DNA of 39,740 nt from Paenimyroides viscosum (GCF_003858535.1 NZ_RQTJ01000025.1:1-39740); one strand, 5' to 3'; counted from the first letter of the stretch, positions 24,155 through 32,988 are shown. Translations and numbers: made by a program. Notes: generated from the letters alone by a model not told the origin.

Positions 24155-24180
24155 ACTTCTCGACTCCGATCGAAGTGACA
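24155..24180. repeat. REP-like imperfect palindrome
   Basis: ACTTCTCGACTCCGATCGAA followed by GTGACA is an imperfect palindrome around CTCCGA. It closely resembles the short intergenic repeat (of the form GTCA...GAGCGGAGTCGAGAAG) scattered through many Bacteroidota genomes. Only one copy occurs in this window, so the repeat call rests on resemblance to that known element. Confidence 0.5.
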
Positions 24181-24190
24181 AGTATCTACT

Positions 24191-24221
24191 AAAAAAATGC
24201 CGCTCTTACGAACGGCATTTT
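24191..24221 (-). terminator. Intrinsic terminator of argS
   Basis: On the minus strand AAAATGCCGTTC pairs with GAGCGGCATTTT around GTAA (24210-24221 with 24194-24205) and runs into seven T. It starts 5 bases after the argS stop. Confidence 0.88.
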
Positions 24222-24226
24222 ATATT

Positions 24227-26605
24227 TTACATTCTATTCGGAACATCAACTCCCAATAAAGCAAAGGCATTTTTAATGGTTTGCCCTACTTTGTCTGATA
24301 ATTGTACACGGAATACTTTTTTGTTGTGATCTTCTTCTCCTAAAATAGAAACCGATTGATAAAACGAGTTGTATTCTTTAACTAAATCGTACGTGTAATT
24401 AGCAATTAATGCAGGACTGTATGTCTTTGCTGCTTGCTGAATGACTTCTGGAAACTGAGCTAAATTCTTAATTAACTCTTTTTCTTTTTCGTGTAATTCT
24501 TGAATTTTATAGAATTTCAATTGACTTGTAAACAAATCAAAATTATTTCTACATTCAATAATCGAACTGCTATCATTCTTCAAATCTCCTACATCAAATT
24601 TCAATATTTTAAAATTATCATCATTTTTATCAATTACATACGTACTATCAAAATTATTTTTTTCTAATTTCAATATTTTAGTATCAATTGATTTACCTTC
24701 CTCATTAAAAAATAAATTCACCAAAAAATTTGATTGAATTTCATTAGAATTATCTGTAATATAATAATTTGTATAATCAAAATCTGCTTTACGTAAAATA
24801 GACTGAATACGTGCATAGGTGTACTGAATAAACGGACCTGTGTTTCCTGCAAAATCTACCGATTCTTTTGGATCGAACAAAATACGTTTTTTAGGATCTA
24901 CCTTTAAAATGTAATATTTCAAAGCGCCTAAACCAATGATATTATACAAACTGTCTTTTTCTTCTGTCGATAATCTGTCTAACTTACCTAATTCTTCCGA
25001 AATTTCTTTGGCAGTCACCGTCATATCGCTCATTAAATCATCGGCGTCAACAACGGTTCCTTCACGCGATTTCATTTTTCCCGAAGGTAAATCAACCATT
25101 CCGTACGATAAATGATACAGATGTTCTGCCCAATCGTAACCCAGTTTTTTAAGGATCAGGAACAAAACTTTAAAGTGATAATCCTGCTCGTTACCAACGG
25201 TGTAAACCATTCCGCCAACATCAGGAAAATCTTTTACACGCTGAATTGCCGTTCCAATATCTTGTGTCATATAAACCGAAGTTCCGTCTGATCGCAACAC
25301 TAATTTTTCGTCTAAACCATATGGAGTTAAATCAATCCAAACCGAATTATCTTCTTTTTTATAGAAAATTCCTTTTGCCAAACCTTCTTCAACCACATCT
25401 TTACCTAACAAATAAGTATTGCTTTCGTAATAATTACAATCGAAATCTACGCCAATGTTTTTATAAGTCGCCTCGAAACCAGCATAAACCCAACTGTTCA
25501 TCTTTTCCCAAAGTGCAACAACTTGCTCATCGCCTGCTTCCCATTTACGAAGCATTTCTTTTGCTTCCTGAATAGCATCGGTACTGTTACGCGCAATTTC
25601 ATTCACTTCTGAAGTAATATTAGAAATTTTATCTTCTACCGAAATAACCGGTTTCAATAACGCTTCAACTTCTTTGAACGATTTTTCCTTTAATTGATCA
25701 TCAGAAGCTTCTTTTTTAAAGCTCGAAAACACTTTTGATAATGAATTCGAAGTTTGAATTGCTTCTTTTAATTCCTCACCAAGTTGTTGTTTCAATACAA
25801 CAATCTGATCAATATTTAATTTTTCAAGTTCTGATGAAAGTATACCTTTCAGCTTATTGATTTCAGAAACCAACGTACTTAATTTCTGAGAATTGTTAGT
25901 TTTATCTAATGAAAAATCTCCGTTTAAGAAACTCTCATTAATAGATTTTGCCTGCTTTCTTAATTCATTTTCAAAAGCAACATAATAATTACCAACCAGC
26001 TTATCGCCTTTTAAACCTGTTGACTCTGGTGTTTCGTTGTTTCCGAATTTTTCCCAAGCTAACATCGACTTACAAATATGAATTCCACGATCGTTAATAA
26101 CCTGTGTTTTATATACTTTTTTACCGGCTACTTTTAAAATTTCGGCTACAGAATAACCTAAAAGCACATTACGAACATGCCCTAAATGCAAAGGTTTGTT
26201 GGTGTTTGGTGACGCATATTCTACCATTACCGCTTTTGCATCGGTGTTGGTTGATTGGTATCCGAATGTTTTATTGTCTAAAATAGCATTAAAAAACTGG
26301 CTGTAATAACTATCACTAATAACAATATTTAAAAACCCTTGAACTACATTGAATTTTGTAACCAAATCAACATTTTCTACAAGGTACTCGCCTATTTTGT
26401 TTCCAATTTCGGCAGGATTTAGCTTCGCTCCGTTCGGCATTGCCTCGGGTCCCTTTAATTGTTTCACCAACGGAAAAACCACCATTGTAACGTCTCCTTC
26501 AAAATCCCTGCGCGTAGCCTGAAATTCCACTCGGTCGATTGTTAAATCGAACAATTGTTGAACTGCTTGCTTAATGTACGGCGTTAAAATTTCTTGTAAA
26601 GACAT
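24227..26605 (-). CDS. argS: Arginyl-tRNA synthetase with two large in-frame insertions
   Basis: 792 residues from the ATG at 26605 (MSLQEILTPYIKQAV); an upstream in-frame ATG at 26674 is rejected because the -7 box lies between. It charges tRNA-Arg. The N-terminal Add1-type domain is followed by class I motif HLGH (about 140-143, in NKPLHLGHVRNVLLG), QVINDRGIHICKSM, VLRSDGTSVYMTQDIGTA, KMSKS-type KMKSREG (510-516) and the DALR anticodon domain (FIQYTYARIQSILR ... SPALIANYTYDLVKEYNSFYQ). Bacteroidota ArgS is normally about 590 residues. Here about 120 residues (approx. 221-340, coiled-coil-like) are inserted before AKEMLRKWEAGD, and about 90 (approx. 611-702, Asn/Asp/Lys-rich) after QSILRKADF. 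The frame is open and all catalytic motifs are kept, so it should be active. Confidence 0.93.
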   Translation of the reverse strand: MSLQEILTPYIKQAVQQLFDLTIDRVEFQATRRDFEGDVTMVVFPLVKQLKGPEAMPNGAKLNPAEIGNKIGEYLVENVDLVTKFNVVQGFLNIVISDSYYSQFFNAILDNKTFGYQSTNTDAKAVMVEYASPNTNKPLHLGHVRNVLLGYSVAEILKVAGKKVYKTQVINDRGIHICKSMLAWEKFGNNETPESTGLKGDKLVGNYYVAFENELRKQAKSINESFLNGDFSLDKTNNSQKLSTLVSEINKLKGILSSELEKLNIDQIVVLKQQLGEELKEAIQTSNSLSKVFSSFKKEASDDQLKEKSFKEVEALLKPVISVEDKISNITSEVNEIARNSTDAIQEAKEMLRKWEAGDEQVVALWEKMNSWVYAGFEATYKNIGVDFDCNYYESNTYLLGKDVVEEGLAKGIFYKKEDNSVWIDLTPYGLDEKLVLRSDGTSVYMTQDIGTAIQRVKDFPDVGGMVYTVGNEQDYHFKVLFLILKKLGYDWAEHLYHLSYGMVDLPSGKMKSREGTVVDADDLMSDMTVTAKEISEELGKLDRLSTEEKDSLYNIIGLGALKYYILKVDPKKRILFDPKESVDFAGNTGPFIQYTYARIQSILRKADFDYTNYYITDNSNEIQSNFLVNLFFNEEGKSIDTKILKLEKNNFDSTYVIDKNDDNFKILKFDVGDLKNDSSSIIECRNNFDLFTSQLKFYKIQELHEKEKELIKNLAQFPEVIQQAAKTYSPALIANYTYDLVKEYNSFYQSVSILGEEDHNKKVFRVQLSDKVGQTIKNAFALLGVDVPNRM

Positions 26606-26630
26606 TGTTTTAAATTTTTTAATTAAGCTG

Positions 26631-26638
26631 CAAAGATA
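26631..26638 (-). promoter_or_regulatory. Probable -7 element of argS promoter
   Basis: TATCTTTG on the minus strand, 26-33 bases before the ATG at 26605, matches TAnnTTTG. It supports the start at 26605. Confidence 0.55.
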
Positions 26639-26747
26639 AAACTTTTCGGTGGCTTTTAATTTACTAAAACACAATGTATATTTTTTTTATTTCGGTGTAA
26701 CATTTTAAATCAACTGCACACTAATTCATCAAACAATAATTATTAAT

Positions 26748-26765
26748 GGGAACTTTATAGTTCTC
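26748..26765. repeat. Short hairpin in leader of receptor gene
   Basis: GGGAACT (26748-26754) and AGTTCTC (26759-26765) flank TTAT, with one G-T pair. There is no T-tract, so this is not a terminator; it lies 30 bases before the receptor start codon. Confidence 0.35.
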
Positions 26766-26794
26766 TTAAAAAATCATACAAAATAAAGATAAAA

Positions 26795-29203
26795 ATGAAA
26801 AAGAAGTACTTAATTCTATCGTTGCTTTTGGCTGTATCGGTTAGCTCATGGGCACAGCAACCGGCGGCAGGTAACGGAATCGTGAAAGGAAAAGTTTCCG
26901 AAAAATCGACCAAAAATGCGGTTGGTTTTGCATCGGTAGCTATTTCTACAAACGGACAAATTATTTCGGGCGATTTGACTGATGAAGACGGATCGTTCAC
27001 TATTACCAATCTTCCAAATTCTCAAGTGGAAGTTTCGGTAGAATATATCGGCTTTAAAACGTACAAGAATACGATTGATTTATCTAAAGAAAAAACAATT
27101 GATCTTGGAATGATTTCATTAGAAGTTGACGAGGAGATTTTAGATGCTGTTGTGATTAATGCAGAACGCAGCACTATGGAACAGCTGGTTGACAGAAAAG
27201 TGATCCGTGTAGGGAAAGATTTATCTACCGCAGGTGCATCGGCAGCAGATATTATGAACAACATACCATCGGTAAACGTAGATCAGGATGGAAACATTTC
27301 TATGCGTGGAAACGAAAACGTTCGTGTTTTAATTGATGGAAAACCTACGCATTTAGATCCGAAAACGTTGTTAAAGCAGATTCCTTCTAATTCGATCGAT
27401 AAAATTGAATTGATTACCAATCCGTCTGCAAAATACAATCCGGAAGGCATGTCAGGAATGATTAATTTTGTGTTGAAGAAAAACATGCAAGATGGTTTTA
27501 ACGGAAGTTATAATGGAAACATAACATTTGCTAAGGTGCCAAAATTCAACCAAGGTGTAGATTTAAATTACCGCAAAGGGAAAGTCAACTTTTTTGGAAA
27601 CTATAATTATTCTGACCAAAAAACCTTCAATGGCGGTATAATGACGCAGTTAGATGATAACAGTCAGCAAATTTTTGATATCGTTAATGATAACAAAACG
27701 CATACGTTTAAAGTTGGGTTCGATATTTATGCAAACGATAAAAATACCTTTTCGTTTTACACTAATCAAACGTATTCTGATGGCGTAGGAACAGTTGCTA
27801 ATACAATATCTTACCCAAATGCACCTTTGTTTTTACAAACCGATCAATACGATGGATCAAATGAATCACAAATTTACAATGCTGCTTATAAAAAACTATT
27901 CACTAAACCAGGACAAACGTTAGATTTTGAAGTAAACTACAGCAAAACAGATAACGACCAGGCTGGTAATTTTGGAATTGCAGGTAATGGTGCAAATCCA
28001 TATAACGATTTTAGTGATAATACGGTAGATGCGGTTCAGGCGAATTTAGATTATGTTCATCCTTTTAATGAAAAATCGAAGTTAGAAGTTGGTGCCGAAT
28101 ATCGTTCAACAGGTATAGACAATACCTACCGCACAACAAACACTTTAGGTAACCCAGCTAGCTTTGATTATAATGTTGATATTGCGTCGGCTTATGCAAC
28201 TTTTGGATCTAAATTTGATAAATGGGGCTATCAAATTGGCGCGCGTTTAGAGAAGTACGATGTAAATGCAAATTACATTATAGGATCTACACCCGCTACA
28301 TTTAAAGACGATTATTTAACGATATATCCGTCAGCATTTTTAAGCTATACTCCTACTCAGACTGATTTTTTCCAAATTAGTGCAAGCCGTCGTGTAGACC
28401 GCCCGAATGTTTGGCAAACAAGACCAATACGCGATTACAGTACGCCACGTGTGGTACAAATTGGTAACCCAAAATTACAACCGCAATTTACAAACTCGGT
28501 AGAGTTTAATTATACCAAAATATTTGGTGTAAAAGGAAGTGCTACGCTTGGTACTTATTACCGTATGGTGAACGACCCTATTGAGAGAACTTTTTATTTA
28601 GATACTTCTTCACCTCAAGCCATTGCCGAAAAGAAAATGGTAATGAGTTATGATAATTTTGACGAAGCCACAGCTTACGGTGCAGAATTATCTGCGAACT
28701 ACAAACTTACCAAATGGTGGGATGTGCAACCAAGTATTGAATATTATTATAGAAACCAACGAGGAATTGTTACGGTTTTAAACCCAGCTACTAATGAAGG
28801 TGAATTGCAAGAACGTGAAGTAGACAACGGCGTATTTAACAGCCGTTTAAACAACAACTTTAAAATTACCAACCAATTCCGAGCGTCGTTATTTGGTTTT
28901 TACCGTGGTGATGCCGTGGGTGTAAATGGTACCATGAAAGCCATGTATAAAATTGATGCCGGTTTACGTTACAGTTTTTGGGAAAACAGCGCAAATTTAA
29001 GTGTACGTTTTAACGATATTTTTAATACAATGAAAGCCAGTTTTGAAGGCGATGCACCATACAGACAAACAGGAACATTTACTTGGGAAAGTCAATCGTT
29101 ATTTGTAGGTTTTCAATATATGTTTGGTAGTGGTAAAAACCGAGCTTTACAACGTAAAAACCGTGACAAAAACGAAGTTCAAAATTCTGGTGGCTTCTTT
29201 TAA
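26795..29203 (+). CDS. TonB-dependent-receptor-like outer membrane beta-barrel protein
   Basis: 802 residues. Signal peptide 1-20 (SLLLAVSVSSWAQ). A CarboxypepD_reg-like beta sandwich follows (about 27-112: VKGKVSEKSTKNAVGFASVAIS...DEDGSFTITNLP), then a plug domain (about 120-220: AADIMNNIPSVNVDQDGNISMRGNENVRVLIDGKPT...SIDKIELITNPSAKYNPEGMSGMINFVLKK). The large barrel matches the OMP_b-brl_3 family (alternating aromatic strands, ARRVDRPN-like SASRRVDRPNVWQTRPIRDY, final strand LFVGFQYMFGSG). Unlike most barrels, the last strand is followed by a ~25-residue basic tail (NRALQRKNRDKNE). The substrate is unknown. It ends at its own terminator before the ABC genes, so co-transcription with them is not assured. 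Confidence 0.88.
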   Translation: MKKKYLILSLLLAVSVSSWAQQPAAGNGIVKGKVSEKSTKNAVGFASVAISTNGQIISGDLTDEDGSFTITNLPNSQVEVSVEYIGFKTYKNTIDLSKEKTIDLGMISLEVDEEILDAVVINAERSTMEQLVDRKVIRVGKDLSTAGASAADIMNNIPSVNVDQDGNISMRGNENVRVLIDGKPTHLDPKTLLKQIPSNSIDKIELITNPSAKYNPEGMSGMINFVLKKNMQDGFNGSYNGNITFAKVPKFNQGVDLNYRKGKVNFFGNYNYSDQKTFNGGIMTQLDDNSQQIFDIVNDNKTHTFKVGFDIYANDKNTFSFYTNQTYSDGVGTVANTISYPNAPLFLQTDQYDGSNESQIYNAAYKKLFTKPGQTLDFEVNYSKTDNDQAGNFGIAGNGANPYNDFSDNTVDAVQANLDYVHPFNEKSKLEVGAEYRSTGIDNTYRTTNTLGNPASFDYNVDIASAYATFGSKFDKWGYQIGARLEKYDVNANYIIGSTPATFKDDYLTIYPSAFLSYTPTQTDFFQISASRRVDRPNVWQTRPIRDYSTPRVVQIGNPKLQPQFTNSVEFNYTKIFGVKGSATLGTYYRMVNDPIERTFYLDTSSPQAIAEKKMVMSYDNFDEATAYGAELSANYKLTKWWDVQPSIEYYYRNQRGIVTVLNPATNEGELQEREVDNGVFNSRLNNNFKITNQFRASLFGFYRGDAVGVNGTMKAMYKIDAGLRYSFWENSANLSVRFNDIFNTMKASFEGDAPYRQTGTFTWESQSLFVGFQYMFGSGKNRALQRKNRDKNEVQNSGGFF

Positions 29204-29210
29204 AAACATG

Positions 29211-29243
29211 AACCGATTGAATGAAAATTCAGTCGGTTTTTTT
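29211..29243 (+). terminator. Intrinsic terminator of receptor gene
   Basis: AACCGATTGAAT (29211-29222) pairs with ATTCAGTCGGTT (29227-29238) around a GAAA tetraloop, with one G-T pair, and runs into a T-tract. Confidence 0.9.
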
Positions 29244-29290
29244 ATTCTGTTAAAAAATATTATTTTCGTACATAACCAAATTCATTAAAA

Positions 29291-30205
29291 ATGATCATAG
29301 AAACACATGAACTGAGTTTTCAGTTCAACAAAAATCACAAACTATTAGATAAAGTTTCCATACAAGTTCCAGAAAAAAGCATCTACGGTTTTTTAGGACC
29401 AAACGGCGCAGGAAAATCAACTACTATTCGACTGATAACTGGGTTGTTGGGTGAGCAAAATCCGGGAGAAATTTCTTTATTCGGAAAACCGTTAGAAGAA
29501 CAACTTCCTTTCGCCTTCTCACAAATTGGCTGTATTATTGAAACCCCTACTTTGTATGCACATTTAACCGGTTTAGAGCATTTAAAATTTGTTGCAAATC
29601 TTCAAGATACCGACGAATCTAAATTTAACGAAGTGTTAGATTTGGTTGGATTAGATCATGCGAAGAACATCAAATCTAAAAAATATTCGTTAGGAATGAA
29701 GCAAAGGTTAAGCATTGCAATGGCTTTGATTAACGATCCTAAATTATTGATTTTAGATGAACCGGTAAACGGATTGGATCCGCAGGGAATCATAGAAATG
29801 CGTCTGTTGCTTCAAAAACTGAATCGTGAAAAAGGCATTACTATTTTTATATCGAGCCATATTTTAGCCGAAGTAGAAAAACTATGTACCCATGTTGGCA
29901 TTTTGTACAACGGTATTCTTCAGTTTCAAGGTACAATGAGCGAATTAAAAGCTAAAAACAGTCATGCTTCTATTTTGGTTGAAGTCGGAAATTTAGATCA
30001 ACATTTAAATCTTATCCAACAACAATATCCCGATTGTGTTCAGATAAATACAAACGAATTACAGCTTAAATTTTCAAGCAAAGAAGAAATTCCGGTGTTT
30101 GTAAATTTTTTAACGCAGCAAAATATATCGGTTTATAAAATTCAACCACAAGGCGGATTAGAAGAATGGTTTATTGATTTAACAAAACAAATAAAAACAC
30201 TATGA
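29291..30205 (+). CDS. ABC transporter ATP-binding protein (BcrA/lantibiotic-immunity type)
   Basis: 304 residues. A single nucleotide-binding domain has Walker A GPNGAGKST (36-44), Q-loop region SQIGCIIETP, signature YSLGMKQRL (132-140), Walker B LLILDEPVNGLDPQG and switch His in SSHI. The ~85-residue C-terminal extension (ILVEVGNLDQHLNLIQQQYP...ISVYKIQPQGGLEEWFIDLT) is typical of the BcrA/EcsA-like subfamily, which pairs with a separate six-helix permease and often removes antibiotics or peptides from the membrane. Its stop overlaps the ATG of the permease gene by 4 bases (ATGA), so the two form one transporter. A weak -7 element (TATTTTCG, 29261-29268) precedes it. Confidence 0.92.
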   Translation: MIIETHELSFQFNKNHKLLDKVSIQVPEKSIYGFLGPNGAGKSTTIRLITGLLGEQNPGEISLFGKPLEEQLPFAFSQIGCIIETPTLYAHLTGLEHLKFVANLQDTDESKFNEVLDLVGLDHAKNIKSKKYSLGMKQRLSIAMALINDPKLLILDEPVNGLDPQGIIEMRLLLQKLNREKGITIFISSHILAEVEKLCTHVGILYNGILQFQGTMSELKAKNSHASILVEVGNLDQHLNLIQQQYPDCVQINTNELQLKFSSKEEIPVFVNFLTQQNISVYKIQPQGGLEEWFIDLTKQIKTL

Positions 30206-32415
30206 TGAAATTTTTTAAAGCTTTCACAGCCGAAAATATAAAACTTAAACACTCGGGTATTCGTACCACAGCGTTTATTTTAGCTGCAATTCCGTTTTTA
30301 ATCAGTATGGGAGTAAGTATTTACAGCTATTTTACTGAAAAAGCAGAAGCGACCGATCCTATTTATATCTTTTTCGACACTTACAATCTACTTATTTTAC
30401 CTTTTATAGGATTGTTTTATCCGTTAATTATCATTGTAACCGCGTCTAGAATGACACAGTTAGAACACAAAAACAACACTTGGCAATTAATAGAAACACA
30501 ACCTGTAAACCGAGCTGTTTTACTAAATGCTAAATTTATTAAAGCATACCAAATTTGTATTTACAGTATTGTGATTTTTATGCTAGGCGTTGTAGCATCA
30601 GCTACATTTACCTATTTAATTTCCCCAAAAACAGAGCTACATATTTTAGATATACAATGGCTGTTTTTACTAAAGAAAACCATAAGTTTATCATTGGGAA
30701 CAGGTTTTTTGTTGGCAATAATTTATGCAGTATCGGTTCGGTTTTCTAATCTTTTTATATCAATAATTGTTGGCGTTGGTGCTTTACTTGTTGCACCTAT
30801 ACTAAACGGAATGAAATTGTTGCCAAAATGGTTTCCCACCACAATACTAGAAAACAGTTTAAAAGCATCGAGCGATTTGGGTTATTGGCTTACCTATAAC
30901 GAGTATTTAAGTATCATAGCAACCACAATTATTCTATTGATAATTACGTTTTGGTATGTTTTTAAAAACAAAAAATGGTTGAACAACAAAAACACTATTC
31001 TTATAAATTACGCTGCACCTGCACTGCTTTTGTTTGGCTTGTTTTTATATGTGAACCATCCAACACAAATGATACAAAGCAATGAAACTGTGATAAAAGG
31101 CAGCGTTCCAGAAAATGCTATGATCAGCACAATTTATCTTTTAGATGGAACGATGAACGATACGCTACAAACCATTGAAGTAAAAAACAACCATTTCCAA
31201 AAGGTAATTAAAAACGATTTTCCCTTGAAAAAATACCGTTTGGCTTGGTGGAGTGCTAAAGGAGAAATGCAATCAGCTGTTTTGTTTTCTAAAAATGATG
31301 TGGTAGAAATTCAGTTTCCCGATGAAACAAAAGATCAATCTTTTAAAATTTTAGGAACTCGTTTAGCAGAAAACGCTTTAAATGTGGAACTTGGCGACGA
31401 TGTTGATTATATTAAAAAATTAGCCGATCAAGGAAGTGAAGACAATGCAGAAACCATTATTTTTCTCTTGAAAAGAAACTATAAAGAAGATTTAAAAACA
31501 TTAAAAAGTTTCCATACAAGCGACAATTATGTGATTAGAGATGATTATACCGAGATAATTAAGAACGAACTATATTACAAATACAATTTAATTTGGATGC
31601 AATATAAGGATGCCTTAGCCAGATCTAATCCTAAAAACGAATATAAAAATAAAAGCATTCAAGATGTTTTAAATATTGATTTTAAACCAAACGAAGATTT
31701 TATAGCAAAAGCAGAAAACGCAGCGTATTATCGTTTTAAAATTTACGAATTGTTAAGCAAAGATACTTCGGATGAAGATATTTTAACAAAATACAAAAAC
31801 GGTCTGGATCGTTTGAAAAATCCAACTTTGGAAACGCAATTGGCAAAAATTATTTTAGATGACAAACTACCAAATGTGAACGATTTAAATGAGATCAACA
31901 GATACGAAGCTTTGTTTCTTCCACTAATAAAAGACCAGCGAACATATGCTTACTATTCTAAATTTATCCAAGATAAAAAACGCTTAACAACAGGTAGTGT
32001 GGCTCTGACTTTTGAAGCAATAACTACGGACAATCAACCAAAAGCACTAGAAGATTACAAAGGTAAATTTGTTGTTTTAGATTTTTGGGCAAGTTGGTGC
32101 GGACCTTGTATTTATCAGGCTGATTATTTTGAAAAGCATGCTATTGAATACAACAAACGCGGCGACGTAGTGTTTATTTCGTTAAGTATAGATCAAAAAG
32201 AAACCGCTTGGCGCAAAAAGGTGAAATTAAACGATAAAAATGTGGTGCAGTTATTTGCAAAAAATCAAAAAGCTTTAACTGATTTTTACAGATTAAATTC
32301 TATTCCACGTTTTATTTTGATTGATCCCGAAGGAAAAATAGTTAACAATACTTTTCCGTTCCCAGACGATTCAAACTTTAAAGTAATGTTAGATCAATTA
32401 CTTCCTAAAAGATAA
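30202..32415 (+). CDS. ABC-2 permease fused to periplasmic DUF4369/TlpA-like thioredoxin
   Basis: 737 residues, far longer than the usual ~240-residue BcrB-type permease. Residues 1-255 are a six-helix ABC-2/lantibiotic-immunity permease (helices about 22-42, 63-83, 115-138, 160-178, 182-202, 234-253; ENIKLKHSGIRTTAFILAAIPFL, RMTQLEHKNNTWQLIETQPVNR). A seventh helix (267-285) should carry the rest to the periplasm. About 292-375 resembles DUF4369 (VIKGSVPENAMISTIYLLDGTMNDTLQTIEV...). About 390-590 is a helical linker. About 598-737 is a TlpA/redoxin domain with FVVLDFWASWCGPC (Cys633, Cys636), VVFISLSID and cis-Pro region SIPRFILIDPEGKIV. The reading frame is continuous, so the join is not an assembly frameshift. 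The coupled ATPase implies exporter function; the thioredoxin suggests thiol-disulfide work on the periplasmic side. Confidence 0.88.
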   Translation: MMKFFKAFTAENIKLKHSGIRTTAFILAAIPFLISMGVSIYSYFTEKAEATDPIYIFFDTYNLLILPFIGLFYPLIIIVTASRMTQLEHKNNTWQLIETQPVNRAVLLNAKFIKAYQICIYSIVIFMLGVVASATFTYLISPKTELHILDIQWLFLLKKTISLSLGTGFLLAIIYAVSVRFSNLFISIIVGVGALLVAPILNGMKLLPKWFPTTILENSLKASSDLGYWLTYNEYLSIIATTIILLIITFWYVFKNKKWLNNKNTILINYAAPALLLFGLFLYVNHPTQMIQSNETVIKGSVPENAMISTIYLLDGTMNDTLQTIEVKNNHFQKVIKNDFPLKKYRLAWWSAKGEMQSAVLFSKNDVVEIQFPDETKDQSFKILGTRLAENALNVELGDDVDYIKKLADQGSEDNAETIIFLLKRNYKEDLKTLKSFHTSDNYVIRDDYTEIIKNELYYKYNLIWMQYKDALARSNPKNEYKNKSIQDVLNIDFKPNEDFIAKAENAAYYRFKIYELLSKDTSDEDILTKYKNGLDRLKNPTLETQLAKIILDDKLPNVNDLNEINRYEALFLPLIKDQRTYAYYSKFIQDKKRLTTGSVALTFEAITTDNQPKALEDYKGKFVVLDFWASWCGPCIYQADYFEKHAIEYNKRGDVVFISLSIDQKETAWRKKVKLNDKNVVQLFAKNQKALTDFYRLNSIPRFILIDPEGKIVNNTFPFPDDSNFKVMLDQLLPKR

Positions 32416-32575
32416 CATGAATTTTATTATGATTTAAAATTGTTATTGAAGGATTTTAAATTCGATAATTTTAAATTAAAATATAAAACAAGACAAATTG
32501 TTTGATAAATAATTTTTTTTTGTATTTTTATAGCATTATTTACAATATTAAACAACTAACATTAAAATATTTAAG

Positions 32576-32953
32576 ATGAAAAAGATATTTTTCTTTATCG
32601 CAATAACGAGCTTATCATTAGGTTTTACATCTTGTTCTGAAGATGATACTGTAATGGAAGTTCCTGTTCCAAATCCAAATCCAAATGTTGAAAAGCAATT
32701 GACGATTACTTCAACAGGAAGCTACGACAAAGATAAAGATATGTATTACAGCCCAATAGGTATGGAAGTTACATTTACAACTAAAAACGAATCAAACACT
32801 ATTACAGACGCTGTTTATTACGTTGATGGAGTAAGGATTATAGGTAACAAGTACAAACATACCACAATTGCTACTGTACAAGTTCAAGCAAGACGCGCAG
32901 GTTATTTAGACAGTAATAATATAAAAGTACAATTTGCACAAAAACCTTATTAA
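32576..32953 (+). CDS. Small surface lipoprotein, unknown function
   Basis: 125 residues. Lipoprotein signal MKKIFFFIAITSLSLGFTSC (Cys20), followed by SEDD, which fits the Bacteroidota lipoprotein export signal (Ser then acidic residues), so surface display is likely. A Pro/Asn linker (VPVPNPNPNVEK) leads into one small beta-sandwich-like domain (LTITSTGSYDKDKDMYYSPIGMEVTFTTKNES..., ending NNIKVQFAQ). No enzyme motif is present. The 160 bases upstream are AT-rich and hold no other gene; a canonical promoter was not resolved. It ends 35 bases before the convergent terminator. Confidence 0.7.
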   Translation: MKKIFFFIAITSLSLGFTSCSEDDTVMEVPVPNPNPNVEKQLTITSTGSYDKDKDMYYSPIGMEVTFTTKNESNTITDAVYYVDGVRIIGNKYKHTTIATVQVQARRAGYLDSNNIKVQFAQKPY

Positions 32954-32988
32954 TAAATTAAAAGTAACGCACATTTAATTTAAAACAT

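Noticed and set aside
24227..26605. Inteins or a frameshifted fusion as explanation for the long ArgS
   Set aside because: No splice-junction Cys/Ser...HN motifs are seen at the insert borders, the frame is open throughout, and both inserts are small for inteins.
26605..26674. Longer ArgS start at the ATG at 26674
   Set aside because: The extension crosses the TATCTTTG promoter element and adds residues unlike the ArgS N-terminus.
26748..26765. Hairpin before the receptor gene as a terminator or riboswitch
   Set aside because: The stem is only 7 bp with a G-T pair, there is no T-tract, and no conserved riboswitch pattern is visible.
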